Shown: positions 1 through 7,517 of the stretch, one piece after another | Position numbering within the stretch: position 1 is the stretch's first letter | Layout: each line of letters starts with the position of its first letter | From: Anaerolineae bacterium | GTDB taxonomy: Bacteria > Chloroflexota > Anaerolineae > Aggregatilineales > UBA2796 | DNA: 64,000 nt | Reading direction: 5' to 3' | Assembly: GCA_019637555.1 (NCBI GenBank) | Contig: JAHBVK010000031.1 | Span: forward strand, 1 to 64,000 | Program-made: the position numbers and the translations under genes | The notes under the pieces: generated by a model | What the model saw: only the letters and a program-made list of their open reading frames with translations | What the model was told of the DNA's origin: nothing | Database searches by the model: none

Positions 1-1482
1 GGTCATGATCAGCGGCTTCTTGTAGCGCTCGTATAATGCGTCTAGCTCTTGCGACAGCAGCGGCAGCGCCAACTCTAGCTGTCCCGGCTGAGAGTACCAG
101 CCGAGATAGCGATTGAGGCACATTACATCAAGGAACTCGAATGCTTCCTCCAGTACTCCTACATGTGACGCCAGCGTGATCGGGCGGCTGCTATCCAGAG
201 ATCGCGCTAGATCATAGAGATCGCGGAAGAATGGCTTGGCAGCAGCGGGCTGCGAGTGAGGTTCATTCGCCAATGACCACATGATCACGCTTGGGTGATT
301 CTTGTCACGGGCGACCATCTCGCGTACATATTGACGACATAGTTCAAGGCGCTGCGGCAGAGTATCGGCTGCCGAGTCATCGAAATACAACCCGACGGCT
401 GGCGTCTCATCGATGATCAAGACGCCGAGCTGATCCGCTAGTCGCATCATCGCTTCGGAATACGGATAGTGGGAGGTACGGAATGAATTCGCACCGATCC
501 ACTGCATCAACCCGTAATCTTTGATGATCACTGGCGGCACGAGTCCGCGTCCCGCAATTGGAAAATCCTCATGTCGTCCGAACCCGCGCAGATAGATCGG
601 TTCGCCATTGAGCAGCAGTTGATCACCTTGCACGGCAATCGTGCGAATACCAATCGGCAGCGTATACCGATCAAACGTCGATCCATCACGCCGCAGTTCA
701 ACCACCAGATCGTACAAATGCGGCGATGCAGGTGCCCAGAACCGCGCGTTTGGCACGTGCAGGGTATGTGAGATCGTTTCAGTTAATTTCCCGATGCTCT
801 GAGTCTCTGCCACTAACACTGTGTCGTATAGCGCAATTCGCACATCAACAGGATCGCTGCCTTGTCGATCTACGCGCACGCGAACAACGCCATCATTCCC
901 CGCGATTTCGGTGATGACCGTTAAATCGCTGATTCCATCATTTGGTGTGATATAGACCAATACAGGTCGGTGAATGCCACAAAACGGGAAGAAATCAAAC
1001 GTGCTGGCGGGATGCCCGGTCATGCCCCAGAACGGATCATCGTGGCGGTTTCCCGGCGGTACGCGCTCCGGCGCAAGGTTGCCATCCACCCGTACCACCA
1101 GCCGATTTCCCTCGGATAGCACCTGTTCATTGATCTCGAACTCGAAGGGAAGATGTCCACCTTCATGTCTACCTAGCCGCGTACCATTCAGCCACACTTC
1201 CGCCAGATAGTTGACCGACTCGAAATGCACACGTAGGCGCTGATCTAGCCTATTCCAGCCCCACGGCAGATCAAATGTCGTCTGATACCACGTATAGCTG
1301 AGGTAATCTCGCCCATCTTCAAACTGCTCATTCCAACTTGCGGGAACAGCCACCGGACGCCCATTTTCGAATCCGTTCGACCAACCAGCCTCATAGCCTT
1401 CATTATCGGGATCGAAGCGCAGTTCCCAGAAGCCGGAGAGATCGATCTGTTGACGGAAGGGGTTCGATTGTGGATAAAGCAT
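1..1482 (-). CDS. GH2 beta-glucuronidase-like glycosidase, 3' part missing
   Basis: Glycoside hydrolase family 2 enzyme, expected to remove a terminal beta-linked sugar (glucuronide or galactoside) from an oligosaccharide or glycoside. The 494 visible residues begin MLYPQSNPFRQ and show the sugar-binding jelly-roll domain, the immunoglobulin-like domain and the start of the TIM barrel. The acid/base glutamate is E407 in SLANEPHS. The last visible residues are PLIMT, and in this family the nucleophile glutamate normally follows directly, so the catalytic site is cut by the window edge. The ATG at 1480-1482 is preceded by AAGGAACTAGTTT, a fair ribosome binding site. The shape around E407 fits the GusB/UidA branch better than LacZ, but the true substrate is not visible. 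There is no signal peptide, so it is probably cytoplasmic. Confidence 0.88.
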   Translation of the reverse strand, partial: MLYPQSNPFRQQIDLSGFWELRFDPDNEGYEAGWSNGFENGRPVAVPASWNEQFEDGRDYLSYTWYQTTFDLPWGWNRLDQRLRVHFESVNYLAEVWLNGTRLGRHEGGHLPFEFEINEQVLSEGNRLVVRVDGNLAPERVPPGNRHDDPFWGMTGHPASTFDFFPFCGIHRPVLVYITPNDGISDLTVITEIAGNDGVVRVRVDRQGSDPVDVRIALYDTVLVAETQSIGKLTETISHTLHVPNARFWAPASPHLYDLVVELRRDGSTFDRYTLPIGIRTIAVQGDQLLLNGEPIYLRGFGRHEDFPIAGRGLVPPVIIKDYGLMQWIGANSFRTSHYPYSEAMMRLADQLGVLIIDETPAVGLYFDDSAADTLPQRLELCRQYVREMVARDKNHPSVIMWSLANEPHSQPAAAKPFFRDLYDLARSLDSSRPITLASHVGVLEEAFEFLDVMCLNRYLGWYSQPGQLELALPLLSQELDALYERYKKPLIMT

Positions 1483-1526
1483 AAACTAGTTCCTTGAGCA
1501 AAGGTGCTGTAGTAGCCGAATCGGAA

Positions 1527-2708
1527 TTAGGCTGTTTTCTCTCCGAACAGTTCCACGAAAATCAAGTTGCTGATCAATCGCGCCGACTTGGTAAGCTTGA
1601 TCGTCGTGTCGTCGCGTACAAGTAAGCCGTAACCCTCGAACTTTCGCAGCAGATCGCCATAAATCACATCAATGTCTACACCGAATCGCTCTGCAAATGC
1701 ACGTATGTTGATGCCTTCTCGCACAAGGCGTAGTCCGGTCATCAAATGTTCCGCCATCTGCGTTTGCACATCAATTGCTTCGTGTCGCTCGATGCTGGCA
1801 GTCAATGGATACGTCATCGGCACCATTTGTGAGCTTGCCAGTTGCAGATAGCGCGGAATCTGCCGTACTACCTCGTAGCGTATACCCGCCGCGTAGCCGT
1901 GAGCGCCTGCGCCAAAACCCAGATACGGCAAGTTGCGCCAGTATTGCAAATTGTGGACACATTCCCTGCCCTGTCGCGCCCAATTGCTGATCTCGTATTG
2001 CGCCAATCCTGCTGAATTAGCTAGTTCATCCGCCAGATCATACATATCCGCCGCCAGATCATCGTCCGGTTTGCTGATCCAACCTTGCTGCACATTTTTG
2101 GTCAGCGGCGTGCCATCTTCCAATTGCAGCGCATACATTGACAAGTGATCTGCACCAATTTCCAACGCCGCTTCTACACTGCTCTGCCACATGTTTAGCG
2201 TTTGGTTCGGTATGCCATAGATCAAGTCGAGACTTAAGTTGTTGAATCCTGCCGCCCGCGCCCGTCGCACCGTTATCGGTACAGCGGCGGCATCGTGATC
2301 GCGCCCGAATAAACGCAGTTCCGCCTCGTGTACAGATTGCATCCCCACGCTCAAGCGATTCACACCAGTTTCGCGTAGTGCCGCAAAATAACGCTCATCA
2401 ATGGAACCGGGGTTCACTTCCAATGTGATCTCTGAATATGGCAGCACATCGAAAGAATCGTAGCAAGCACGCAAGACTTGCTGAACTTGACTCGCGGATA
2501 GCAGGCTGGGCGTGCCACCTCCGAAGTAGATTGTGTGTACTGGCGCAGTAGTTCTACTGCCAACTAAACGCAATTCATGGCTAAGCGCTTGTACATATTG
2601 AGGGATCAATGCATCCATCGTGGTGTATGTGTTGAACGCACAATACGTACAGCGTGTTCCACAGAAAGGGATGTGCAGATACAGGGACAAGGGGTGTGTT
2701 GCTATCAT
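1527..2708 (-). CDS. hemW: HemW-like radical SAM heme chaperone
   Basis: 393 aa radical SAM protein. C16, C20 and C23 form the CxxxCxxC 4Fe-4S cluster site in LHIPFCGTRCTYC, and GGGTPS at about 63-68 is the SAM-binding glycine motif. True coproporphyrinogen dehydrogenase HemN has a further cysteine two residues after the third; here that place is F25, as in HemW. HemW proteins bind heme and are thought to insert it into respiratory enzymes, which suits a position next to the divergent cytochrome oxidase operon. It could be annotated elsewhere as oxygen-independent coproporphyrinogen III oxidase; the missing fourth cysteine argues against that activity. The ATG at 2706-2708 follows AGGTAAC. 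Confidence 0.9.
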   Translation of the reverse strand: MIATHPLSLYLHIPFCGTRCTYCAFNTYTTMDALIPQYVQALSHELRLVGSRTTAPVHTIYFGGGTPSLLSASQVQQVLRACYDSFDVLPYSEITLEVNPGSIDERYFAALRETGVNRLSVGMQSVHEAELRLFGRDHDAAAVPITVRRARAAGFNNLSLDLIYGIPNQTLNMWQSSVEAALEIGADHLSMYALQLEDGTPLTKNVQQGWISKPDDDLAADMYDLADELANSAGLAQYEISNWARQGRECVHNLQYWRNLPYLGFGAGAHGYAAGIRYEVVRQIPRYLQLASSQMVPMTYPLTASIERHEAIDVQTQMAEHLMTGLRLVREGINIRAFAERFGVDIDVIYGDLLRKFEGYGLLVRDDTTIKLTKSARLISNLIFVELFGEKTA

Positions 2709-2784
2709 GTTACCTATTCTACCTTACGCTCGCGCTTCAATTGGAGGGATAAAAATGAAAGATTGTGCTTTTTTTCCCGAATCC

Positions 2785-2813
2785 CTGTCATTCCTACAAA
2801 TGTTGGTTATAAT
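2785..2813 (+). promoter_or_regulatory. Putative promoter of the cox operon
   Basis: A perfect TATAAT lies at 2808-2813, with a weak -35 candidate CTGTCA at 2785-2790 and a 17-nt spacer. It is about 108 nt before the coxB start, in the AT-rich gap between hemW and coxB. This is consensus matching by eye only. Confidence 0.4.
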
Positions 2814-2920
2814 CAAAAAAGTCAGCATCTAGTCAACACTATGCAGTTCCACGTGCCTCTGGCGCGTAATTTTCATTACTGCACTTTGTGAGTAATTACA
2901 GACGACGGAGCTAACCACCC

Positions 2921-4069
2921 GTGAGACTTAACCGCCTGATTCCTGTCATCATTGTCCTCGCCGTCTTTCTCGCTATTGGCATCGTGGCGGGCTTGACTGC
3001 TAACTGGTTCCCCGATCAAGCATCGGCGGAAGCAGTCAGCGTGGACTCGTTGTTCAATTTCATGCTCGCTATCGCGGTGTTCATCTTCCTGATCGTGGAA
3101 GTTGGCATCGTCTATACGATCATTCGCTTTCGCGTCCGCAAGGGCGATGAATCCGATGGTCGTAACTATCATGGCAACACGGCACTGGAGATCACATGGA
3201 CGGCGATCCCTGCTGTGATTGTGTTTGTGCTGGCGATCCTCAGTTTTCAGGTCTTTGCCGATTTGCGTACGCCGGGCGAAAACGCCGTTGTCATTGGTGC
3301 ACGTGGTCAGCAATTCCAGTGGAGTTTTCTGTATCCACTGCCGGCGCGTGGCGAGACTGAGCTTGCCAACGATCCAGAGAAGCGCGACAAAGTGCTCTCC
3401 TACATGGTAGATTCGGCGCTCTATGTTCCTCTCAACCATCCGGTGACGATGGACATCACCGCTGTTGATGTGATGCACGCCTTCTACGTGCCCGAATTTC
3501 GCGTCAAACAGGATGCCATCCCCGGACGTGTAACTAACACCTACTTTACGCCGACCAAGTTGGGCGAGTACGCGGTGGAGTGTGCCGAATTGTGCGGTAG
3601 TGGTCACGGCAACATGTCACTGATCAGCAAAGTTCACATCGTAGAGCAGGCTGACTTCGATGCCTACCTAGAAGGCTTGTACGACAAAGCGATTGGCATC
3701 GTTAACGATCCACGTAATGCCGAAGTCGGCAAGGTTCTGCTGGCAAGTGGACGTTATCCTTGCTCTGGCTGCCACATCCTCACCGATGCCTATCCTACGC
3801 AAAACAAGATTGGTCCGTCGCTCAATGGCATTGCCACACGCGCAGCCGAACATGCCGCGAATGGCGAAGGGGTACTCGGTGGTAATGATGCAGCAGCGTA
3901 TATTCGTACCTCCATCGTCAATCCCAATTTATATATCGTGGCAGGCTATCCGCCGGGTGTCATGCCCCAGAACTTCGGAGATCGCTCGATAATGCCCGAG
4001 GACGATCTTGAAGCTATCGTTAATTACCTGCTGACACAGTGTTCAGAGATGCCGTGTCCGCAGCAGTGA
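2921..4069 (+). CDS. coxB: Cytochrome c oxidase subunit II fused to cytochrome c
   Basis: 382 aa. Subunit II of a heme-copper oxidase, carrying electrons from cytochrome c to the CuA centre on the outer face of the membrane. Hydrophobic segments lie at about 7-26, 46-69 and 92-110. The CuA domain has H186, C221, E223, C225, H229 and M232 in the VECAELCGSGHGNM stretch. A C-terminal cytochrome c domain follows, with heme site CSGCH (C281, C284, H285) and likely axial M348. This makes it a caa3-type subunit that carries its own electron donor. The start is GTG at 2921, with GGAG at 2907-2910 upstream. It is the first gene of a coxB-coxA-coxC cluster. Confidence 0.96.
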   Translation: MRLNRLIPVIIVLAVFLAIGIVAGLTANWFPDQASAEAVSVDSLFNFMLAIAVFIFLIVEVGIVYTIIRFRVRKGDESDGRNYHGNTALEITWTAIPAVIVFVLAILSFQVFADLRTPGENAVVIGARGQQFQWSFLYPLPARGETELANDPEKRDKVLSYMVDSALYVPLNHPVTMDITAVDVMHAFYVPEFRVKQDAIPGRVTNTYFTPTKLGEYAVECAELCGSGHGNMSLISKVHIVEQADFDAYLEGLYDKAIGIVNDPRNAEVGKVLLASGRYPCSGCHILTDAYPTQNKIGPSLNGIATRAAEHAANGEGVLGGNDAAAYIRTSIVNPNLYIVAGYPPGVMPQNFGDRSIMPEDDLEAIVNYLLTQCSEMPCPQQ

Positions 4070-4095
4070 CAGTAGTTGAATCCAAAGAATTGTTA

Positions 4096-4146
4096 AGGTT
4101 GGAAGTTTAGTGCTGCGGTACTGAATGCATTCTGAATCTCCAACCT
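4096..4146 (+). other. Inverted repeat in the coxB-coxA gap
   Basis: AGGTTGGA at 4096-4103 and TCCAACCT at 4139-4146 are perfect 8-base complements separated by 35 nt. The loop contains the 10-base palindrome GAATGCATTC. It lies in the 129-nt gap between coxB and coxA, so it could be an RNA structure that adjusts subunit I against subunit II expression. It has no U-tract, so it is not a standard terminator. Confidence 0.35.
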
Positions 4147-4198
4147 GTCGTTTGAGCATTGTGATCACATTAGAGAACTAGATCGAAAGGGTATCCTG

Positions 4199-5920
4199 AT
4201 GGCTACCACTGCAACTACAGCAGGGACAATCCCACAACCGCGTGGACTACGCAAATATCTGACTTGGAGTATCGATCATAAAGTGATCGGTATTCAGTAC
4301 ATCAGCACGGCGCTTATCTTCTTCCTCATCGGCGGTGTGTTAGCCGAACTGATCCGCATCGAATTGCTGACCCCTGAAGCCAGCTTGATGGCGGATGGTG
4401 GTTATTACAATGCGCTGTTCACCATGCACGGCTCGGTGATGTTGTTCCTGTTCATCATTCCGGTGCTGGCAGGCTTCGGCAACTATCTGGTACCGCTAAT
4501 GCTCGGCGCGAAAGATATGGCGTTCCCGTGGCTGAACGCTTTCGCCTTCTGGCTGATCCCGCCCGCTGGGTTGTTGATGATCGGTGGTTGGCTGGTGGGT
4601 CCTGCGCAAGCTGGTTGGACATCTTATTTCCCGCTGGCAAATGCAACCTATAGCCCTGATGGTCAAACTCTGTGGGCGATCAGCTTGCACTTGCTTGGCG
4701 CATCGTCCATTCTCGGTGGTATCAACTTCATCGTCACCATCACCAACATGCGTCCTAAAGGCATGGGCTGGTGGCAGATGCCGTTGTTCCTCTGGGCAGT
4801 CTTAGCACAATCTCTGCTGGTAGTCTTAGCTACTCCGTTCCTCGCGGGCGGGCTGACGCTGATGCTGCTGGATCGTTTGGCTGGCACGAGCTTCTTCTCA
4901 CCCGCCGTTGGTGGCGATCCGCTGCTCTGGCCCAACGTCTTCTGGTTCTATTCGCACCCAGCCGTTTACATCATGGTGCTGCCTGCGATGGGTATCCTCT
5001 CAGAGGTGCTGTCTATCCACTCGCGCAAGCCCATTTTCGGCTACCGAGCTATCGCCATTTCGTCGCTCGGCATCGCGCTGATCGGCTTCTTGGTCTGGGG
5101 ACATCACATGTTCACCACGCTGGCGGAGTGGGCGCGTATTCCCTTCATGATCACCACTATGATCATCGCCGTGCCGACAGGCATCAAGATCTTTAGCTGG
5201 ATGGGTACGCTGTGGGATGGCAAGATTCGCTTTACCACTGCCAATCTATTCGCCATCGGTTTTCTATCAATGTTCGTGATCGGCGGTCTCAGTGGCGTGT
5301 TCTTGGGGTCGGTGCCAGTAGATATTCACCTGCATGACACCTATTTTGTGGTTGCGCACTTCCACTTTGTGCTCTACGGCGGTAGCGTCTTCGGTGTGTT
5401 TGCTGGCATCTATCACTGGTATCCCAAGATGTTCGGCAAGATGATGGATGAACGTCTCGGCAAGATCCACTTCGTGCTCAACTACGTGGGCTTTTTCCTG
5501 ACCTTCTTCCCCATGCACTTCTTGGGCTTGCACGGAATGCCACGCCGCATTTTCGTCTACGATCCCAAGTATCAGAGCCTGAATGAATTGGCGACCATCG
5601 GCGCGCTCATTCTAGCGGTTGCCGCCGTGCCCTTCGTGATTAACTTCTTCGGTTCGCTGTACAGCCGTCGCATCGCTGGCAACAATCCTTGGCGCGCACT
5701 TACGTTGGAATGGCAAACTTCTTCACCGCCGCCAACCGAAAACTTCATCGAGGACCCGATCCCCTTCCCTGATCCGTATGGTTACGGTACACCAGAATCC
5801 GTTGCCTACATCGACAGTGGTGGAAAGGTTGTCTCTGCACCGTCGCACGGTCACACACCGTCCGTTGGAGTTGGACCAGATACCACGCCAGCGGAATCAC
5901 CCGCAGGCGGCGACAAGTAA
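4199..5920 (+). CDS. coxA: Cytochrome c oxidase subunit I, A2 type
   Basis: 573 aa, about 12 membrane helices. It reduces O2 to water at the heme a3-CuB site and pumps protons. Metal ligands are visible: H77 (low-spin heme), H253 with Y257 in YSHPAVY (CuB and cross-linked tyrosine), H302/H303 (CuB), and H387 and H389 in VVAHFHF (heme a3 and heme a). The usual HPEVY glutamate of A1 oxidases is alanine here. Y251-S252 stand before the histidine, the signature of A2-type oxidases, which replace the helix-VI glutamate with a Tyr-Ser pair. The tail after about residue 500 is hydrophilic and proline-rich. The ATG has an AAGGG upstream. Confidence 0.97.
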   Translation: MATTATTAGTIPQPRGLRKYLTWSIDHKVIGIQYISTALIFFLIGGVLAELIRIELLTPEASLMADGGYYNALFTMHGSVMLFLFIIPVLAGFGNYLVPLMLGAKDMAFPWLNAFAFWLIPPAGLLMIGGWLVGPAQAGWTSYFPLANATYSPDGQTLWAISLHLLGASSILGGINFIVTITNMRPKGMGWWQMPLFLWAVLAQSLLVVLATPFLAGGLTLMLLDRLAGTSFFSPAVGGDPLLWPNVFWFYSHPAVYIMVLPAMGILSEVLSIHSRKPIFGYRAIAISSLGIALIGFLVWGHHMFTTLAEWARIPFMITTMIIAVPTGIKIFSWMGTLWDGKIRFTTANLFAIGFLSMFVIGGLSGVFLGSVPVDIHLHDTYFVVAHFHFVLYGGSVFGVFAGIYHWYPKMFGKMMDERLGKIHFVLNYVGFFLTFFPMHFLGLHGMPRRIFVYDPKYQSLNELATIGALILAVAAVPFVINFFGSLYSRRIAGNNPWRALTLEWQTSSPPPTENFIEDPIPFPDPYGYGTPESVAYIDSGGKVVSAPSHGHTPSVGVGPDTTPAESPAGGDK

Positions 5921-5930
5921 ACTAACGATT

Positions 5931-5955
5931 GTAGGGGTGGGTTTCAAACCCACCC
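5931..5955. repeat. GTAGGGG hairpin repeat
   Basis: GTAG followed by GGGTGGGTTT (5935-5944), a single C, and AAACCCACCC (5946-5955): a perfect 10-base inverted repeat in the coxA-coxC gap. A second element with the same GTAGGGG head and a GC-rich stem lies at 40281-40305, after another plus-strand gene. There is no U-tract. It is best read as a dispersed intergenic palindrome that may also act as an mRNA 3'-end or spacer hairpin. Confidence 0.6.
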
Positions 5956-6000
5956 TTCGATCTTTTGTCTGGTCACAATTTCCATTGTCCTTTGTAATGT

Positions 6001-6600
6001 ATGCCGAGGTTTTCTGTGGACGTACAGTTTGCACCCAGTAAATTCAGCGAAAATCAAACACTTGCGCCTGATATAGCGGCTAAGAACCGGCGTATGGCAC
6101 TGTTGATCTGGCGCATCTCCAATGGCTTGATCTTTGTTTTCTTCATCTTTGCCAACTATCTGATGCGCTCGGTGCAGACGAGCTGGCCACCCGAAGGCGC
6201 AGCACGTCCCGATATTCTGGTTCCCGGCGTTGTCTCGATATTGCTGCTGCTCAGTTCGATACCTGCGGCGCGGGCGCTTAACGCTATCCGTCGCGGCGAT
6301 AATACCAATATGTCGCGCAATATCTGGTTAGTGCTGGCAGCGGGATTGCTTTTCATCGCTGGGGTTATCTTTACCATGGTGCGTTTACCCTACAGCGGTC
6401 CCTATAGCTCAATCATTAACGCCATGAGTGGCTTTCACATTGTCCACGCCTTTGTCGGAATGCTGCTCTTAGCCTATGTTTTACGTCGAGCTTCGGCTTA
6501 CACACCGGAAAATCACTGGACGGTAGAAGCGACAGTGGTGTTCTGGCACTTTGTTGATCTGATGTGGGTGTTTTTCTTCGCTGTGATCTATTTCATTTAG
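6001..6600 (+). CDS. coxC: Cytochrome c oxidase subunit III
   Basis: 199 aa with five hydrophobic segments. The C-terminal HFVDLMWVFFFAVIYF matches the last helix of subunit III, and the GFHIVHAFVGM segment is also typical. It is the short bacterial form, missing the first two helices of the 260-residue version. Subunit III stabilises the oxygen-reduction site of subunit I. The ATG at 6001 gives a hydrophilic N-terminus of about 30 residues; M32 is a possible later start, and no strong ribosome site decides between them. It follows coxA by 80 nt, with the hairpin repeat between. Confidence 0.92.
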   Translation: MPRFSVDVQFAPSKFSENQTLAPDIAAKNRRMALLIWRISNGLIFVFFIFANYLMRSVQTSWPPEGAARPDILVPGVVSILLLLSSIPAARALNAIRRGDNTNMSRNIWLVLAAGLLFIAGVIFTMVRLPYSGPYSSIINAMSGFHIVHAFVGMLLLAYVLRRASAYTPENHWTVEATVVFWHFVDLMWVFFFAVIYFI

Positions 6601-6685
6601 CCTACATCTGTAGCTGCGGGTATACTTTACCGACAATGGCACATTTGCCCTGATCTAACATCAGACCTGAGAGGTTCAACCAACG

Positions 6686-7405
6686 ATGCGACCCGGTATT
6701 TTGCGCGGAATTATCAGTTTAATCATTGGCGGCGTGGTCACTGGCGGGATCTATTTCCTCCTACGTGCCCTCACAGGCAATCCGCTAGATTGGGCAAACG
6801 CAGGTGGAGCGACACTTATGTTTGCCGAAGTCGGCGCGGCTTTTGGCTGGCTGATCGGCGTTGGTGGCTTCAGTCGTGGCGCAGCTTCGCACGAAGGTCC
6901 GCTGGTCGCGCATTTGGAGATGGAGCAGCTTCCCAAACCTCCCGGCATCGTCGCTGTTACCCGCCGTAACGTGGTTAACTTCGTCAAATGGGCAGCCCCT
7001 CAGATCATCCCTAACCTTAGGTCAATTCTTGTTGCCGTTGGTGTCATCACTCTGATCGGCGCTGGTGTCTGGTTTGTCGCGTCCAATCCCATCGTGCGCA
7101 TTTCTGGTCGGCAAACATTCGACGCCAATGCCGACGCCGGCGTGATTACAGGCGACAAATTCCTTATCTTCGTTATCGTTGGTGGCGTCATCATCGGTGG
7201 CGTTGTGACCACAGCGGTCGTCTTGGCGCTAATTTTTACCTCGCTCAATCGACAGGTCGAAGTTGCTAAGAAGATGAAGGTTTCCCATCTGCCAGAAGAA
7301 TCAATCTTCTACAAGTTTGGGCGGCATCTGGAAAAACTCAAAGATTTTGCCGCTTCATGGCTCAACGATATCGTTCAGAGCTTTAATAAGTCAGTCATTC
7401 GTTAA
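6686..7405 (+). CDS. Unknown membrane protein ending the cox cluster
   Basis: 239 aa; I do not recognise a family. About four hydrophobic segments are visible: about 5-27 (with a GG-rich turn), 38-62 (FAEVGAAFGWLIGVGGF), 112-133 and 157-185. A soluble, positively charged C-terminus of about 50 residues follows. The ATG at 6686 is preceded by GAGAGG at 6668-6673. It lies 85 nt after coxC and just before an intrinsic terminator, so it is probably the last gene of the oxidase transcript. An accessory role in oxidase assembly or stability is an inference from position only. Confidence 0.8.
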   Translation: MRPGILRGIISLIIGGVVTGGIYFLLRALTGNPLDWANAGGATLMFAEVGAAFGWLIGVGGFSRGAASHEGPLVAHLEMEQLPKPPGIVAVTRRNVVNFVKWAAPQIIPNLRSILVAVGVITLIGAGVWFVASNPIVRISGRQTFDANADAGVITGDKFLIFVIVGGVIIGGVVTTAVVLALIFTSLNRQVEVAKKMKVSHLPEESIFYKFGRHLEKLKDFAASWLNDIVQSFNKSVIR

Positions 7406-7437
7406 CACTTAACGATTCCATAACAATCGCCTTCAAG

Positions 7438-7475
7438 CCCCCCGATAGTTTGACGCATTGGGGGGTTTTCTTTTG
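7438..7475 (+). terminator. Intrinsic terminator of the cox operon
   Basis: CCCCCCGAT (7438-7446) pairs with ATTGGGGGG (7457-7465) across a 10-nt loop, a 9-bp stem with one G-U pair, followed by TTTTCTTTT. This is a classic rho-independent terminator 33 nt after the last gene of the cluster. Confidence 0.85.
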
Positions 7476-7482
7476 CTATAAT
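7474..7482 (+). promoter_or_regulatory. Extended -10 promoter of the kinase gene
   Basis: TGCTATAAT at 7474-7482 is a perfect TATAAT with the TGn extension that can replace a -35 box. It starts within the U-tract of the previous terminator and is 36 nt before the kinase ATG. A TTGACG at 7450-7455 is too far away (21 nt) to be a normal -35. Confidence 0.55.
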
Positions 7483-7517
7483 GGAAACATGTAAGCCCGA
7501 TTATTATGTAATGCGTT

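Noticed and set aside
2876-3607. Long minus-strand ORF of 243 residues
   Set aside because: It is antisense to coxB, full of His/Arg/Asp with no fold-like pattern; a shadow of the real gene.
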